Source of the DNA: Ktedonobacteraceae bacterium
GTDB lineage: Bacteria > Chloroflexota > Ktedonobacteria > Ktedonobacterales > Ktedonobacteraceae
Direction of reading: 5' to 3'
DNA: 64,000 nt
Assembly (NCBI GenBank): GCA_035653615.1
Contig: DASRBN010000015.1
Location: 186,001 to 250,000 of the forward strand
Below the pieces are notes generated by a model. That model was not told where the DNA came from. It searched no databases and worked only from the letters and a program-made list of their open reading frames with translations. Every line of letters starts with the position of its first letter. The stretch's first letter is position 1. Below are positions 26,118 through 34,733 of this stretch, one piece after another. The position numbers were made by a program, and so were the translations under genes.

Positions 26118-27307
26118 GGCGCGACCTCTTTGCTTTGAATGCTGGAAATGATCTGCCGCGCCGCCTGCCACACTTCGTCAAGCGTCACCGACTCAATGCA
26201 GCGGCATCCCTCAGCGGTCTGCATCTTGCCCATGAAGAAACACGGTTGTGCCGACGCGGGATGCCATAAAGAGACATGCAAGGGATCATTTGGCGGGTAA
26301 GGTCCGTACTCTTCTGGGCTGGTAGGCCCGAAAATGGCAATCACCGGAATGCCAACCGCAGCCGCCAGGTGCATGGGGCTGCTATCGTTGCCGATGAAGA
26401 GCGCGCAACGTTCCAACTGGGCCGCCAGTTCTCCGAAGCTGGTTTTGCCCGCGATATTTTTAACGCTGCCCTCCGGCGCATCGAGACCTTCCAACAGCGA
26501 CGCATTCAGCGCTGCGTCGTCCGGTCCGCCGATCAGCAGTACTTCGACATCCAGTTCTCGCACCAGCCGCCTTGCCAGTTCCCGGTAGCGATCCAGGGGC
26601 CAGCGCTTGGCCGTCAATTCCATGCCCGGATTGCTGCCACCGCCCGGCAACAGTGCCACCTGCATATGAGAAGAGCGTAAAGCAGCCTGCCTTTCCTCTG
26701 CCGCAGGTTCAAACCGCATACGAGGCTCACGAACAGGTAGCCCGATAGCTCTTGCGAGGTTCAAGTAGATTTCGGCCTCGTGTTGTAGCTTGTCTGGCGA
26801 ACTGGAAACTGGTACCCGCGTAGTGAGCGAAAAGCCGCGTCCGAGGCTATCAGGCCCGACGCGACGTGGTATGCCGGCCAGCCAGGGCAGCAGCGTCATC
26901 ATGGGAGAGCGGTCAAGGACAAAGGCGAGATCGAAATGATAGCTGCGCAGCCTGCGTGCCAGTTTCATATAGTCAGACAAACGGTAGCGTCCAGGAATGC
27001 CGGTGCTGCCGCAGTCGATAACAGCGCTCACTGCCGGGTGATGTTCGGGCACTACCTTCGACCACGAGCCTGCTACATAGGTAATTCTTGCGTCCGGGTA
27101 AGCGGAGTGGATAACGTCCAGCAGGGGAGTTGTCATCAACAGATCGCCCAGGCAACATGGTTTAATTACCACAATACTCTGCGGCCCGCGGCGGGTGCGT
27201 GGACGAAAGAACAGGGATATGCCATTCAGCAGCGCAAAAGGGATGCGTAATATAAGACAAAGTGCAGTAATGATGCGCTGGCGCAGCGTTTTCTCCCTTT
27301 CGATCAA
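26114..27307 (-). CDS. Glycosyltransferase family 9 (heptosyltransferase-like), copy 1 of operon
   Basis: A 397-residue GT-B protein and the first gene of the GT9 run. SIVVIKPCCLGDLLMTTPLLDVI is the GT9 N-terminal motif. VALLPGGGSNPGMELTAKRWPLDRY and FIGNDSSPMHLAAAVGIPVIAIFGPTSPEEYGPY form the ADP-sugar site. An N-terminal hydrophobic helix (IITALCLILRIPFALLNGISLFF) resembles those of copies 2 and 3. The start is TTG at 27307; no ATG or good ribosome site is available, so this is uncertain. A 36-bp terminator hairpin stands just upstream, insulating the operon from the DUF5679 gene. Confidence 0.87.
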   Translation of the reverse strand: MIEREKTLRQRIITALCLILRIPFALLNGISLFFRPRTRRGPQSIVVIKPCCLGDLLMTTPLLDVIHSAYPDARITYVAGSWSKVVPEHHPAVSAVIDCGSTGIPGRYRLSDYMKLARRLRSYHFDLAFVLDRSPMMTLLPWLAGIPRRVGPDSLGRGFSLTTRVPVSSSPDKLQHEAEIYLNLARAIGLPVREPRMRFEPAAEERQAALRSSHMQVALLPGGGSNPGMELTAKRWPLDRYRELARRLVRELDVEVLLIGGPDDAALNASLLEGLDAPEGSVKNIAGKTSFGELAAQLERCALFIGNDSSPMHLAAAVGIPVIAIFGPTSPEEYGPYPPNDPLHVSLWHPASAQPCFFMGKMQTAEGCRCIESVTLDEVWQAARQIISSIQSKEVAP

Positions 27308-27329
27308 GTCGCGATCATTTTTTGAGGGA

Positions 27330-27403
27330 TATTATCTCTCGCTTCTAGTTTCTCGCTTGCTGCCCGTGGGCAGCAAGCGAGAAACTAGAAGCGAGAGATA
27401 ATA
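27330..27403. terminator. 36-bp perfect-stem hairpin downstream of the DUF5679 gene
   Basis: Bases 27330-27365 pair exactly with 27368-27403 across a two-base centre. This lies directly after the stop of the minus-strand DUF5679 gene and just before the GT9 operon start. A T-rich run on the minus strand is not obvious, but the stem is unusually long. Confidence 0.65.
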
Positions 27404-27404
27404 C

Positions 27405-27563
27405 TTATGCCTTCTTTTCGGAGCCGAGGATCGTATTGATCGTCGTACCGCAAACGGAACACTGCCCTTTGAGGGCCGGCTTGCCATTCTTCATGGTCAC
27501 CTTCTGCGGGTCTTTCATCTCCCGCTTTGTTTTGCATTTCACGCAATAGTACAAATCTGCCAT
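27405..27563 (-). CDS. DUF5679 zinc-ribbon micro-protein
   Basis: A 52-residue protein: ATG at 27561-27563, TAA at 27405-27407, with GGAGG 10 nt upstream. It begins MADLYYCVKCKTKREMKDP, has KVTMKNGKPALKGQCSVCG, and ends SEKKA. Two Cys pairs (YYCVKC and QCSVCG) form a zinc ribbon. This is the DUF5679 pattern, small proteins common in Chloroflexota and archaea and without a known function; nucleic-acid binding is plausible. It was too short for the usual ORF cut-off. It sits between ispE and the GT9 operon, all on the minus strand. Confidence 0.85.
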   Translation of the reverse strand: MADLYYCVKCKTKREMKDPQKVTMKNGKPALKGQCSVCGTTINTILGSEKKA

Positions 27564-27593
27564 AGTAAAGTTGCCTCCTTATAATCGCTCAGG

Positions 27594-28511
27594 TTAACAA
27601 ATCCATACATTCCCGGCGTCGGGATGTATTGCACGCGACAGATACACATCATATCCCCTGGCCTGCATATCTTCCTGCACCTGCCTGGCGCGAGAAAGTT
27701 CAGCGAATGGCGCAAACAGCGTCGGCCCGCTTCCAGAAAGCCGTACAAGTCGAGCTCCTGCATCCAACAGGTCCTCTCTGGCCCTGGCAACCTCTGGATA
27801 TTTCTCCAGTACGCTCCGTTCCAGGCCATTGTACAGGTCTTCCGGGCGTGGCGTACTCCTGGCATCGAAGGCTGCGCAAACAGCGCCGGTGTGAGAGCCG
27901 TCTGTATAGTCGCTAGCAGGTAAGCCGCGAAAAACTGCCGCCGTTGACACGCTGATCGCCGGTTTAACCAGCAGCAGCCAGCGCATTGTGGGTGGCCAGT
28001 AAGGGGCAAGCGGTGTTACACGTTCGCCGCGCCCCTCGCAAAGCGCAAGCCCGCCTGTTAGAAAGAACGGCACATCCGAACCCAGTTCCGCCGCCATATC
28101 CAGCAGCTCTGATGAGGATAGCGGTAATTGCAACCACTGCTGCAAGGCAAGCAAGATAGCAGCCGCATCACTACTTCCCCCACCCAGCCCGGCTGCCACA
28201 GGAATGCGCTTGTACAGCTCGATGCCAATTCCCTGCTCCAGGGCAAAGTACTCGCGTACTAACCGCGCGGCGCGAACAGCCAGGTTTTTATCGTTGCTCA
28301 ATTCGGGTGTTGTACAGATCAAGCTGATACCGTCATCAGCGGTAGTTACCAGGCAGAGGGTATCATAGAGATCAACAGTCTGCATCACTGTTGCCAGGTC
28401 ATGATAGCCGTCGGCCCGGCGGCCCAAAATATCAAGCGTCAGATTGATCTTGGCATACGCCCGGACGAAACAAACGCTGCCAGAGGTTCGTGCTTGCTGT
28501 GCGTGACTCAT
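27594..28511 (-). CDS. ispE: 4-diphosphocytidyl-2-C-methyl-D-erythritol kinase (IspE)
   Basis: A GHMP-superfamily kinase of the MEP isoprenoid pathway that phosphorylates the 2-hydroxyl of CDP-ME. Motif 1 is VRAYAKINLTLDILGRRADGYHDL, motif 2 the ATP loop PVAAGLGGGSSDAAAIL, and motif 3 VRLSGSGPTLFAPF. All catalytic landmarks are present. The frame stays open to a TTG at 28586 (330 residues), but family N-termini are short, so I chose the ATG at 28511 (305 residues). Neither start has a strong ribosome site. It lies 30 bp upstream of the DUF5679 gene on the same strand and may be co-transcribed. Confidence 0.93.
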   Translation of the reverse strand: MSHAQQARTSGSVCFVRAYAKINLTLDILGRRADGYHDLATVMQTVDLYDTLCLVTTADDGISLICTTPELSNDKNLAVRAARLVREYFALEQGIGIELYKRIPVAAGLGGGSSDAAAILLALQQWLQLPLSSSELLDMAAELGSDVPFFLTGGLALCEGRGERVTPLAPYWPPTMRWLLLVKPAISVSTAAVFRGLPASDYTDGSHTGAVCAAFDARSTPRPEDLYNGLERSVLEKYPEVARAREDLLDAGARLVRLSGSGPTLFAPFAELSRARQVQEDMQARGYDVYLSRAIHPDAGNVWIC

Positions 28512-28680
28512 GCGTGCATTGTGCATAGAAATCAGAAACTTGTCAAGCATGAGGGCGGAATGGCCTATAAAATTCCTGATTACCAATTACCTATAGTACG
28601 CGAGTCAATACCGAAACTATGTTATACTTGAGCATATAGAAGGTGAATGTATTTACCTTTTTGTCCTATGTTGTTTATTA

Positions 28681-29664
28681 GTGCGTATCTCTGGTAGTTT
28701 AGCAGGTCACATGGATATAACGGTCGCATATTTTCATCCGTTGTTGCACGCAGCTAGTGTGAAACAGGATTTTGAGCAAATTCGCGCCGCCGGGGCGAGC
28801 AGCATTCTTTATGCCATACACGAACAGGAGGAGCAGCGCTTCCAGCGCGATATAGAGCGTGGTCTGCGGCAGGCGCAGGACGCAGGTTTGAAGGTACATG
28901 TAAGCCCCGGTCGCCATGGCAATCTATTCGCCGGCCCCTTATTTGTTCCCAGCTGGTATACATTTCGTCATCCACAATCGCGTGTAATGGACCGTCATGG
29001 GCGTTATCACGATATCTCCTGCTTCAATCACCAGTCTTTTCGCTCCTGGCTTTTCAAGGAGATCGAGCATTACCTCACCTCCTATCCGATCAACGGTATT
29101 GTGATCGATGAGCCGCGCGGCCTCGAAGTGACCTGTTTTTGCTCCGTTTGCCGGGCGCTCTGCCCCGACGTGACCGATATCCAGCGTTTTCGCAGGCGCT
29201 CCATGGTCGAGTTCCTGGGTGAGTTATGCTCCTGCGTCAAGCGCGTTGATAGCAACATCAAAACAACCGTCGTTCTGCTGCCACAGGATATGTCGCTGAT
29301 CGAAGATTTTGCCACCATTCCAGACCTGGATACAATCGGCTCTCACCTGTTCTGGAATTTACTAAACGAAGATGTAATGAGCGTTGAGCAATGGAGCAAC
29401 GAGGTCGTCAATATCGCTCGCAGGCAAGGCAAACGCAGCCAGCTCTGGCTACAGAACTTCAACCTGGACGAAGAAAGCCAGCAAGACCTCGGCACGGCTT
29501 TCACCCAGATTCTGAGCTCCGAACCCGATGAACTCGGCTGCTATTACTTCTGGCGCAATAATGCTAACCCCATTTCGGTCTGGCAGGAGACAAAAAAATA
29601 CCTGCATCGCATCCCACGCCGCCAGCTCTACTGGCACGTAAGTTCGGCTGCCAAGCAAGAATAA
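28681..29664 (+). CDS. Putative TIM-barrel, glycoside-hydrolase-like protein
   Basis: A 327-residue soluble protein (GTG start; an ATG at 28711 would shorten it by 10). The order of segments suits a (beta/alpha)8 barrel of the glycoside hydrolase type: ITVAYFHPLL, GASSILYAIHEQEE, GLKVHVSPGRHG, then YPINGIVIDEPRGLEV with acidic residues at a strand end, IKTTVVLLP, DTIGSHLFWN, QLWLQNF and ELGCYYFWRNN. IDEP could hold the catalytic acid. A Cys pair in CFCSVCRALCP is unusual and is often seen in bacterial proteins of this type. No specific GH family is assigned. It is flanked by a 29-bp terminator hairpin. Confidence 0.6.
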   Translation: MRISGSLAGHMDITVAYFHPLLHAASVKQDFEQIRAAGASSILYAIHEQEEQRFQRDIERGLRQAQDAGLKVHVSPGRHGNLFAGPLFVPSWYTFRHPQSRVMDRHGRYHDISCFNHQSFRSWLFKEIEHYLTSYPINGIVIDEPRGLEVTCFCSVCRALCPDVTDIQRFRRRSMVEFLGELCSCVKRVDSNIKTTVVLLPQDMSLIEDFATIPDLDTIGSHLFWNLLNEDVMSVEQWSNEVVNIARRQGKRSQLWLQNFNLDEESQQDLGTAFTQILSSEPDELGCYYFWRNNANPISVWQETKKYLHRIPRRQLYWHVSSAAKQE

Positions 29665-29727
29665 AACGTATCACATAAATCAGCTTCCAGCGTGGTGTGC
29701 TGGAAGCTGATTTATGTGATACGTTTT
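29663..29727. terminator. 29-bp perfect hairpin between convergent genes
   Basis: Bases 29663-29691 pair exactly with 29699-29727 around a 7-nt loop (GTGGTGT). The left arm starts in the stop codon of the TIM-barrel gene with AAAACGTATC, and the right arm ends in TTTTTCTTTT. It therefore has A- and T-tracts on both sides and should terminate both convergent genes. Confidence 0.8.
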
Positions 29728-29731
29728 TCTT

Positions 29732-30520
29732 TTATCCTCTCCCAGGCATATTTGAGGACTCTTTCTCGTCCTCGTGTACCTTTTCAAGCACTTCGCGTAG
29801 CGACTGAATTTGCCGGCTCATCTCTGCTTCACTATCACCGGCCGTTAAGATCACCGCCTGCACGCCTAACGTCGTGAGGGCGAAGGCATCATCTTCGCCG
29901 GTATTCTCGCTCACCTTGAGCAGTGCAGGGAAGCGTACCGCCTCGCGTACCGCGCGATAGCGCAGCATATCCTCGATGGTCATCGTGCCGACCTCGTCTG
30001 ACAGCCCGAAATTCAGTAAAACTGCCGCGATATTGTCAAATGCGGTCAAGTTGCGAATAAAGACCGGATACATATCTCCTTCGCGCATAGGCACGGAGAC
30101 AGCCAGTTCCAGGTCCTTTATTTTCAGTGCCAACAAACGCGCCGGAGCCTGCAACGGAATTATCACGAAGCTCAGGCCCAGTTCCTTGAAGTGCTCGATA
30201 TCTTTGCGCTCCAGCTTGTTCCAGCCACCGGTGATCTCCAGGCCGCAGATGAGATTTTCGTTACCGGTTTGAGCGGCCTCTATCGTTTTTTGTAGCACCT
30301 CAAGCGCGCTCGTATTCCCCTTGCCATCCCAGCTGAAGAGCAGACCATCCGCTCCAGCTTTAACGGCTGCTTCCGCCGTTCCTGCGTCGAAATTGTTCAA
30401 GGCCACAATCAGTGCCGCGGCGCGTGGCTTCACCATCGATTTATTCTTGCCGACAAATCCTATCCCGCCGCTGCTTTGCGCCCGGCGTACCTGCGTAAAC
30501 AGGTCCTGTAATTTTCCCAT
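29732..30520 (-). CDS. Hypothetical TIM-barrel-like protein
   Basis: A 262-residue protein with alternating strands and helices: AAALIVALNNF, AGADGLLFSWDG, NLICGLEITGG, GLSFVIIPLQAP, DLELAVSVPM, IAAVLLNFGLS, RFPALLKVSEN, GVQAVILTAGD. This spacing is that of a (beta/alpha)8 barrel like those of phosphate-binding enzymes, but I see no classic phosphate-binding GGxx(S/T) pattern or catalytic lysine signature. No family is recognised. The start ATG has AAGGAG upstream. It appears to be a single gene, convergent with the glycosidase-like gene. Confidence 0.6.
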   Translation of the reverse strand: MGKLQDLFTQVRRAQSSGGIGFVGKNKSMVKPRAAALIVALNNFDAGTAEAAVKAGADGLLFSWDGKGNTSALEVLQKTIEAAQTGNENLICGLEITGGWNKLERKDIEHFKELGLSFVIIPLQAPARLLALKIKDLELAVSVPMREGDMYPVFIRNLTAFDNIAAVLLNFGLSDEVGTMTIEDMLRYRAVREAVRFPALLKVSENTGEDDAFALTTLGVQAVILTAGDSEAEMSRQIQSLREVLEKVHEDEKESSNMPGRG

Positions 30521-30575
30521 GCTTTTTTGTTACTCCTTATTTATTCAATGACGGAGATCATCGCTCGAATCTACC

Positions 30576-30685
30576 GTTCCCAAGTCATTCTAAGCCCCGT
30601 TCCCAAGTCATTGATTTCCCAAGTCATTCTGGTTTCCCACGTCATTCGTAATTTCCCATGTCATTCTGAGCGAAGCGAAGAATCT
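30576..30685. repeat. Array of truncated dispersed-repeat copies
   Basis: Five units each starting TTCCCAxGTCATT begin at 30577, 30600, 30616, 30634 and 30653. The first four are cut short after 13-23 bp. The fifth continues into a full core (30660-30685). Another short repeat (GGGACAAATC / CTTGTCCC) follows at 30729. The 421-bp gap 30521-30941 otherwise holds only the xer promoter. Confidence 0.85.
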
Positions 30686-30762
30686 GCGTGCGAGGCAGAA
30701 CAGAATGGTACTTTATTATAGCACTTCTGGGACAAATCTGACTTGTCCCTGCCTCTTCCTAC

Positions 30763-30791
30763 TTGCCCTCCATCGCCTCATCGCTTATAAT
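30763..30791 (+). promoter_or_regulatory. Sigma-70-type promoter for the Xer recombinase gene
   Basis: TTGCCC (30763-30768) and TATAAT (30786-30791) are separated by 17 bp, 150 bp before the recombinase ATG at 30942. Confidence 0.5.
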
Positions 30792-30941
30792 GGCTATGGC
30801 CGTAATTATAGTCATTTCCTGTAAGTGGCATTGTCATCAGACAATGAAGCCAGGGCAATCAGGGTGGTTGCCCTGAAGGTAGAATCGTCCAACCGGGCAT
30901 CTCTCCATGAGTGATCGGTAATAAATAAACGGAAGTGTTCT

Positions 30942-31835
30942 ATGTTAGAAGATGTCGTTGATGAGTATATTGCCTCGCTTTCTGTGAGGGAACAGGGGCG
31001 AGATGGCACCAATCATAACACAATCATAGCTTATCGCAATGATCTGAACCAGGTTTGCCTCTATCTCAGACGACAGAAGGTGGAAAACTGGCAGCAGGTC
31101 ACGCGCGAGCATATTGCAGCGTATCTGCTCGAAATGCGCGAGGGCCAGGCCTATCGTCCAACCACCATAGCCCGTAAGCTTGCCGCCTTGAAAACCTTCT
31201 TCCGCTATATGCGCAGCAGCGGCCTGATTGCCGCCGATCCTATCGAAAGTCTTGAGGCTCCGCGCATACAGAAGGAGCCGCCGCACGTCTTGAGCGCGGA
31301 GCAGCTTGCCAGCCTCTTCCGGCAGTTGGAAGTCGAGACTCCCGCGGGGAAGCGCGATTTCGCCATGCTGCACATGCTCTATGCTACCGGTATGCGTGTC
31401 GGCGAGCTTGTATCCTTGAACCTGGATGATTTCGATGCCGCGAAAGCCACGATTGTTTGCCCAGGTCGCAATGGCCGCGTCCGGCGTGAGCGGGTCTTGC
31501 CGCTTTCCGCCGTTGCCGTGGAGGCCACAAAGCAGTATCTCGAAATGGCGCGTCCAGGCCTCATGGCCCGCCATCCTGAAGAGCAGGCGCTGTTCGTCAA
31601 CCATCATGGCGAGCGTCTGACGCGGCAGGGTTTCTGGCTGATCATCAAAGGCTACGCGCGGCAGGCAGGCATCACCACGATCACCCCGCACATGCTGCGG
31701 CACTCGTTCGCCATTTTGATGCTCCAGGGTGGCATGGAACTGCGCTCTGTGCAGGAACTGCTTGGTCATGCTCATATTTCTACCACCTCGATCTATACGC
31801 AGCTCGCCCGCGAAAGCATGGCCACAGGCGTTTGA
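30942..31835 (+). CDS. xerD: Tyrosine recombinase, XerC/XerD type
   Basis: A 297-residue two-domain recombinase: a SAM-like DNA-binding domain (1-105) and a catalytic domain (115-297). Catalytic residues are Arg152 (TGMRVGEL), His250 and Arg253 (TPHMLRHSF), His276 (LLGHAHI) and nucleophile Tyr285 (STTSIYTQLA). Length and architecture match chromosomal Xer proteins that resolve chromosome dimers at dif. The beta-hairpin that normally reads GKGxKxR with the catalytic Lys here reads PGRNGRVRRERV, with Arg instead of Lys and two extra residues. This substitution is unusual. A 46-bp gap separates it from punA. Confidence 0.88.
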   Translation: MLEDVVDEYIASLSVREQGRDGTNHNTIIAYRNDLNQVCLYLRRQKVENWQQVTREHIAAYLLEMREGQAYRPTTIARKLAALKTFFRYMRSSGLIAADPIESLEAPRIQKEPPHVLSAEQLASLFRQLEVETPAGKRDFAMLHMLYATGMRVGELVSLNLDDFDAAKATIVCPGRNGRVRRERVLPLSAVAVEATKQYLEMARPGLMARHPEEQALFVNHHGERLTRQGFWLIIKGYARQAGITTITPHMLRHSFAILMLQGGMELRSVQELLGHAHISTTSIYTQLARESMATGV

Positions 31836-31881
31836 CGGCGGTGGCCGCTATTCATACACCTGCTATTGAGGAAGCAAAGCT

Positions 31882-32733
31882 ATGGAACTCTATGAGCAAA
31901 TAAGAGAAGCAGCGGCAGCTATTCAACTACGCGCATCCCTGCAGCCTGACGTAGCACTTATCCTTGGCTCCGGCCTGGGAGATCTGGCCGCGGATGTAAG
32001 CCACGCCACTGCCATCCCCTATGAAGAGATTCCGCATTTCGCCCGTTCGACCGCTCCCGGTCACTCGGGCCGCCTGCTGCTGGGAACCCTAGAGAACGTC
32101 CCGGTCGTAGTCATGCAGGGGCGCTTTCACCTCTATGAAGGCTATACGCCGCAAACACTGACTCTCCCCGTGCGCGTTATGCGCATGCTTGGCGCGCATA
32201 CACTGGTCGTGACGAACGCGGCGGGCGGTGTCAATCCTGCCTATGCCGCCGGTGATTTCATGCTCATACGCGATCACATCAATTTTCCGGGTCTGGCAGG
32301 CATGAATCCACTTATAGGGCCGAACGATGAGCGTCTCGGCCAGCGTTTTCCACCATTGGCCAGAGCCTATGACGCGGGCTTACGTGCATTGGCGCAGAAG
32401 GTAGCCGCCGCACAGCCGGAAATCACGCTGCACGAAGGGATTTATGCTATGGTTGCTGGCCCTGGCTTTGAGACCGGCGCGGAACTACGTTTCCTGCGCG
32501 CCATCGGCGTGGATGCAGTAGGAATGTCAACCGCGCCCGAAGTCGTCGTCGCCCGTCATATGGCGATGCGCGTCCTGGGGATCAGCCTCATTACCAACAA
32601 GGCGACCGGCGACGATATAGAAGAGATCACACATGAAGGCGTGTTGGGCATCGCGGATGCCGCGCGTGCTAAATTTGCGCAGCTCGTGCTGGGAATTTTG
32701 CGGGGATTGGCTAATCTTCCTTCGGGACAATAA
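31882..32733 (+). CDS. punA: Purine nucleoside phosphorylase (trimeric, PNP family 2)
   Basis: A 283-residue enzyme converting inosine, guanosine and their deoxy forms plus phosphate into base and (deoxy)ribose-1-phosphate. LILGSGLGDLA is the N-terminal phosphate loop. GHSGRLLLGTLENVPVVVMQGRFHLYEGY, TNAAGGVNP, AMVAGPGFETGAELRFLRAIGVDAVGMSTAPEVVVARH and ITNKATG (the base-specificity loop with Asn) are the standard blocks in order. AGGAAG precedes the ATG. It probably shares the xer transcript. Its last 23 bp overlap the convergent 32711 gene. Confidence 0.95.
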   Translation: MELYEQIREAAAAIQLRASLQPDVALILGSGLGDLAADVSHATAIPYEEIPHFARSTAPGHSGRLLLGTLENVPVVVMQGRFHLYEGYTPQTLTLPVRVMRMLGAHTLVVTNAAGGVNPAYAAGDFMLIRDHINFPGLAGMNPLIGPNDERLGQRFPPLARAYDAGLRALAQKVAAAQPEITLHEGIYAMVAGPGFETGAELRFLRAIGVDAVGMSTAPEVVVARHMAMRVLGISLITNKATGDDIEEITHEGVLGIADAARAKFAQLVLGILRGLANLPSGQ

Positions 32734-33424
32734 TGCTGATCCAGACCCAATTATAGTGGATTCCGCTCCAATCTGCCAGGATAACCAGGTAGTACTGGCC
32801 GTGCTCAACCGAATTGTTCATGCTGTAATTCCATGTTACCTGTCCGGCAGCATTTGTGTCCTGTACCTGTGAAGAATTACCACTAAAGCTCAGCGCTCCT
32901 ACAATTTCTCCAGGAAGTGGTTGTGAAAGCGTCCCCACCGATTTAAGCCTCTTATAGTTATTCATCTTCAGATTGTCATTAACGTTGCTATCTTTCGTCA
33001 GCCAGATTTTACATGTAATGCCGGCAACATGGATAGGAGGGCCGGCCTTCTGATCTCTGGTTTCGCTTACCACCTGGATAGAGATCCTGTACGTAGTAGC
33101 TCCATCTGCTTTTTCCGTACCTGGAGGTTCCTGGATAATCTGCGGCCAGTAGATGGGCGAGGGATGAATTGTTTTTGTGCTGCCCGGCGTCTGCGTCTTT
33201 TGCGGTGTGACTTGCCCCGTATGAGAACCCGAATTGCCCGTCGTCGTTCCTATCTTCGGATGAATAAATGCGCCGGCAGCGAAACCGCTGATTAGTCCCG
33301 CGAATGCAAAGAGAATCACGGCTAAAACGGCAATCGCGCGCGTTTGCGAACGAACATTATTTGGACTACGGTCGGCTATAGATTGCATTGGTGAAAACGA
33401 TCCTCTTGTCAAATTCTTATACAT
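32711..33424 (-). CDS. Membrane-anchored extracytoplasmic protein of unknown function
   Basis: A 237-residue protein. A basic cytoplasmic N-terminus of about 28 residues leads to one transmembrane helix (AIAVLAVILFAFAGLISGFAAGAFI). A Gly/Ser/Thr/Pro-rich linker (about 58-90) follows, then a folded domain of about 145 residues rich in beta-strands (TYRISIQVVSET, GITCKIWLT, GQVTWNYSMNN, HGQYYLVILADWSG, YNWVWISIIVP). The layout suggests a signal-anchored, Ig-like surface domain. No family recognised. It overlaps the end of punA by 23 bp. Confidence 0.65.
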   Translation of the reverse strand: MYKNLTRGSFSPMQSIADRSPNNVRSQTRAIAVLAVILFAFAGLISGFAAGAFIHPKIGTTTGNSGSHTGQVTPQKTQTPGSTKTIHPSPIYWPQIIQEPPGTEKADGATTYRISIQVVSETRDQKAGPPIHVAGITCKIWLTKDSNVNDNLKMNNYKRLKSVGTLSQPLPGEIVGALSFSGNSSQVQDTNAAGQVTWNYSMNNSVEHGQYYLVILADWSGIHYNWVWISIIVPKED

Positions 33425-33851
33425 GCCTGTACCTCAGCATATCACAAATATGTTCCTTTGTCTGCTAAAATAAACGCAGCATAGCCACTTTTGGCCGCTA
33501 TCTCCCCATAGCGCGATGTATCTGGCCCTACCCCTGTGCTCCATGTTCGCGGGTAGGGGCCGATTTACCAGCCCGCGTGCCAATTACCAGAATATTTTAT
33601 CAAACTGCATCATCGCGCCCTGCCGGGGGAATCGCTCCACCAGAGATGATCTATCATGTTAAACTCTCAAGTGCTTTTAGAGGCTCCTTTACCATTCTTC
33701 TCTATCGCATCGAGCAGGCATATTGGGCCTGGATAGGGCGCCTGCATACTCAAATGTAAGTATCTCGATGCGGCCTTACCCTCCAGTTGGGCATTGGTGT
33801 TGTACAGTAGAGATGTGATCCAGAAAAAAGCAAATGATGGAGGGAACTTCT
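33425..33851. other. Intergenic region with diverged repeat fragments
   Basis: The segment 33545-33660 contains GGTAGGGGCCGATTTACC and CATCATCGCGCCC, which resemble the interior of the MITE-like element at 42794-42986, suggesting a decayed copy. No gene is seen here. The right end carries the GGAGG ribosome site for the hydrolase. Confidence 0.35.
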
Positions 33852-34679
33852 ATGCCTGAAGCGACATTGCATGACGGGAGTACTATCGAGATCGAAATTC
33901 ATGGTGCAGGACCGGCTCTATTGCTGCCGGTCAATCCACAGCCGGTGACCGGGCCCCTGGCGGAGCAAATGCGGCAATATGGCGCTGATCCAGCTCTGGG
34001 CCAATCGTTGATCGATGGGCTGAGAGATGTCTTTCGCGTGGTAGCCTTCGACTATGAAGGACAATGTCTTCGCATACCGAAACCGGACACGCTGACACCG
34101 GCCAATATTGCGAGCGATCTGCTTGCGGTGGCCGATGCTGCAAGGGTGGACCGTTTCGCCTACTATGGCTACTCCTGGCTGGCGATGATTGGCCTTCAAC
34201 TCGCCATCCGTACCGGCCGCCTCTCGGCGCTCATCATGGGTGGCTTCCCGCCGCTGAATGGCCCATACGAGGAGATGCTGCGGGTCACTACTGCTACCTA
34301 TGAGATGGCCGCTGGTGCGCGACCAATGCCGCCGGCAGGTGAATCTGAATGGTCTGAGATGACTCTCACAAGAGATCAGACGCGCCAATTTGTAACCCTG
34401 TACCAGGCATTGCGGGGGTTCGACGACCGGGCGGCCCAGGCCCGGCTCGCCTGTCCTCGCCTCTGTTTTGTTGGTTCGAAGGACGAGATCCAGTATCCCC
34501 AAAGCTGGGAGAACGTCTATGTGAGCTTAGCCGATCCAATTGTACAGGGACAGGCAGAACTCCATGATCTTGGCTGGGATGTGCAGGTACTTGATGGGCT
34601 TGATCACATCCAGGCAATGCAGGCAAAATATGTCGTGCCAATGCTACGTTCGTGGTTGATAGCCCGGCTCCGGCCATAA
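33852..34679 (+). CDS. Alpha/beta-hydrolase fold protein
   Basis: A 275-residue protein from ATG 33852, chosen because GGAGGG lies 8 nt upstream (an in-frame ATG at 33834 would use no ribosome site). Fold landmarks: VVAFDYEGQ after strand 4, the nucleophile elbow YYGYSWLAMIG (Ser in GYSWL, lacking the second Gly of GxSxG), PRLCFVGSKDEIQYP with the acid, and LDGLDHIQAM with the catalytic His. The triad is thus Ser-Asp-His. The HGxG oxyanion block near the N-terminus is replaced by HGAGPALLLPVNPQPV. The substrate is not predictable. Confidence 0.85.
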   Translation: MPEATLHDGSTIEIEIHGAGPALLLPVNPQPVTGPLAEQMRQYGADPALGQSLIDGLRDVFRVVAFDYEGQCLRIPKPDTLTPANIASDLLAVADAARVDRFAYYGYSWLAMIGLQLAIRTGRLSALIMGGFPPLNGPYEEMLRVTTATYEMAAGARPMPPAGESEWSEMTLTRDQTRQFVTLYQALRGFDDRAAQARLACPRLCFVGSKDEIQYPQSWENVYVSLADPIVQGQAELHDLGWDVQVLDGLDHIQAMQAKYVVPMLRSWLIARLRP

Positions 34680-34733
34680 CCTGTTTGCCGTCCGGGACAG
34701 GGACGACCCACTGTCCCTACAGGACGGTGCCAA

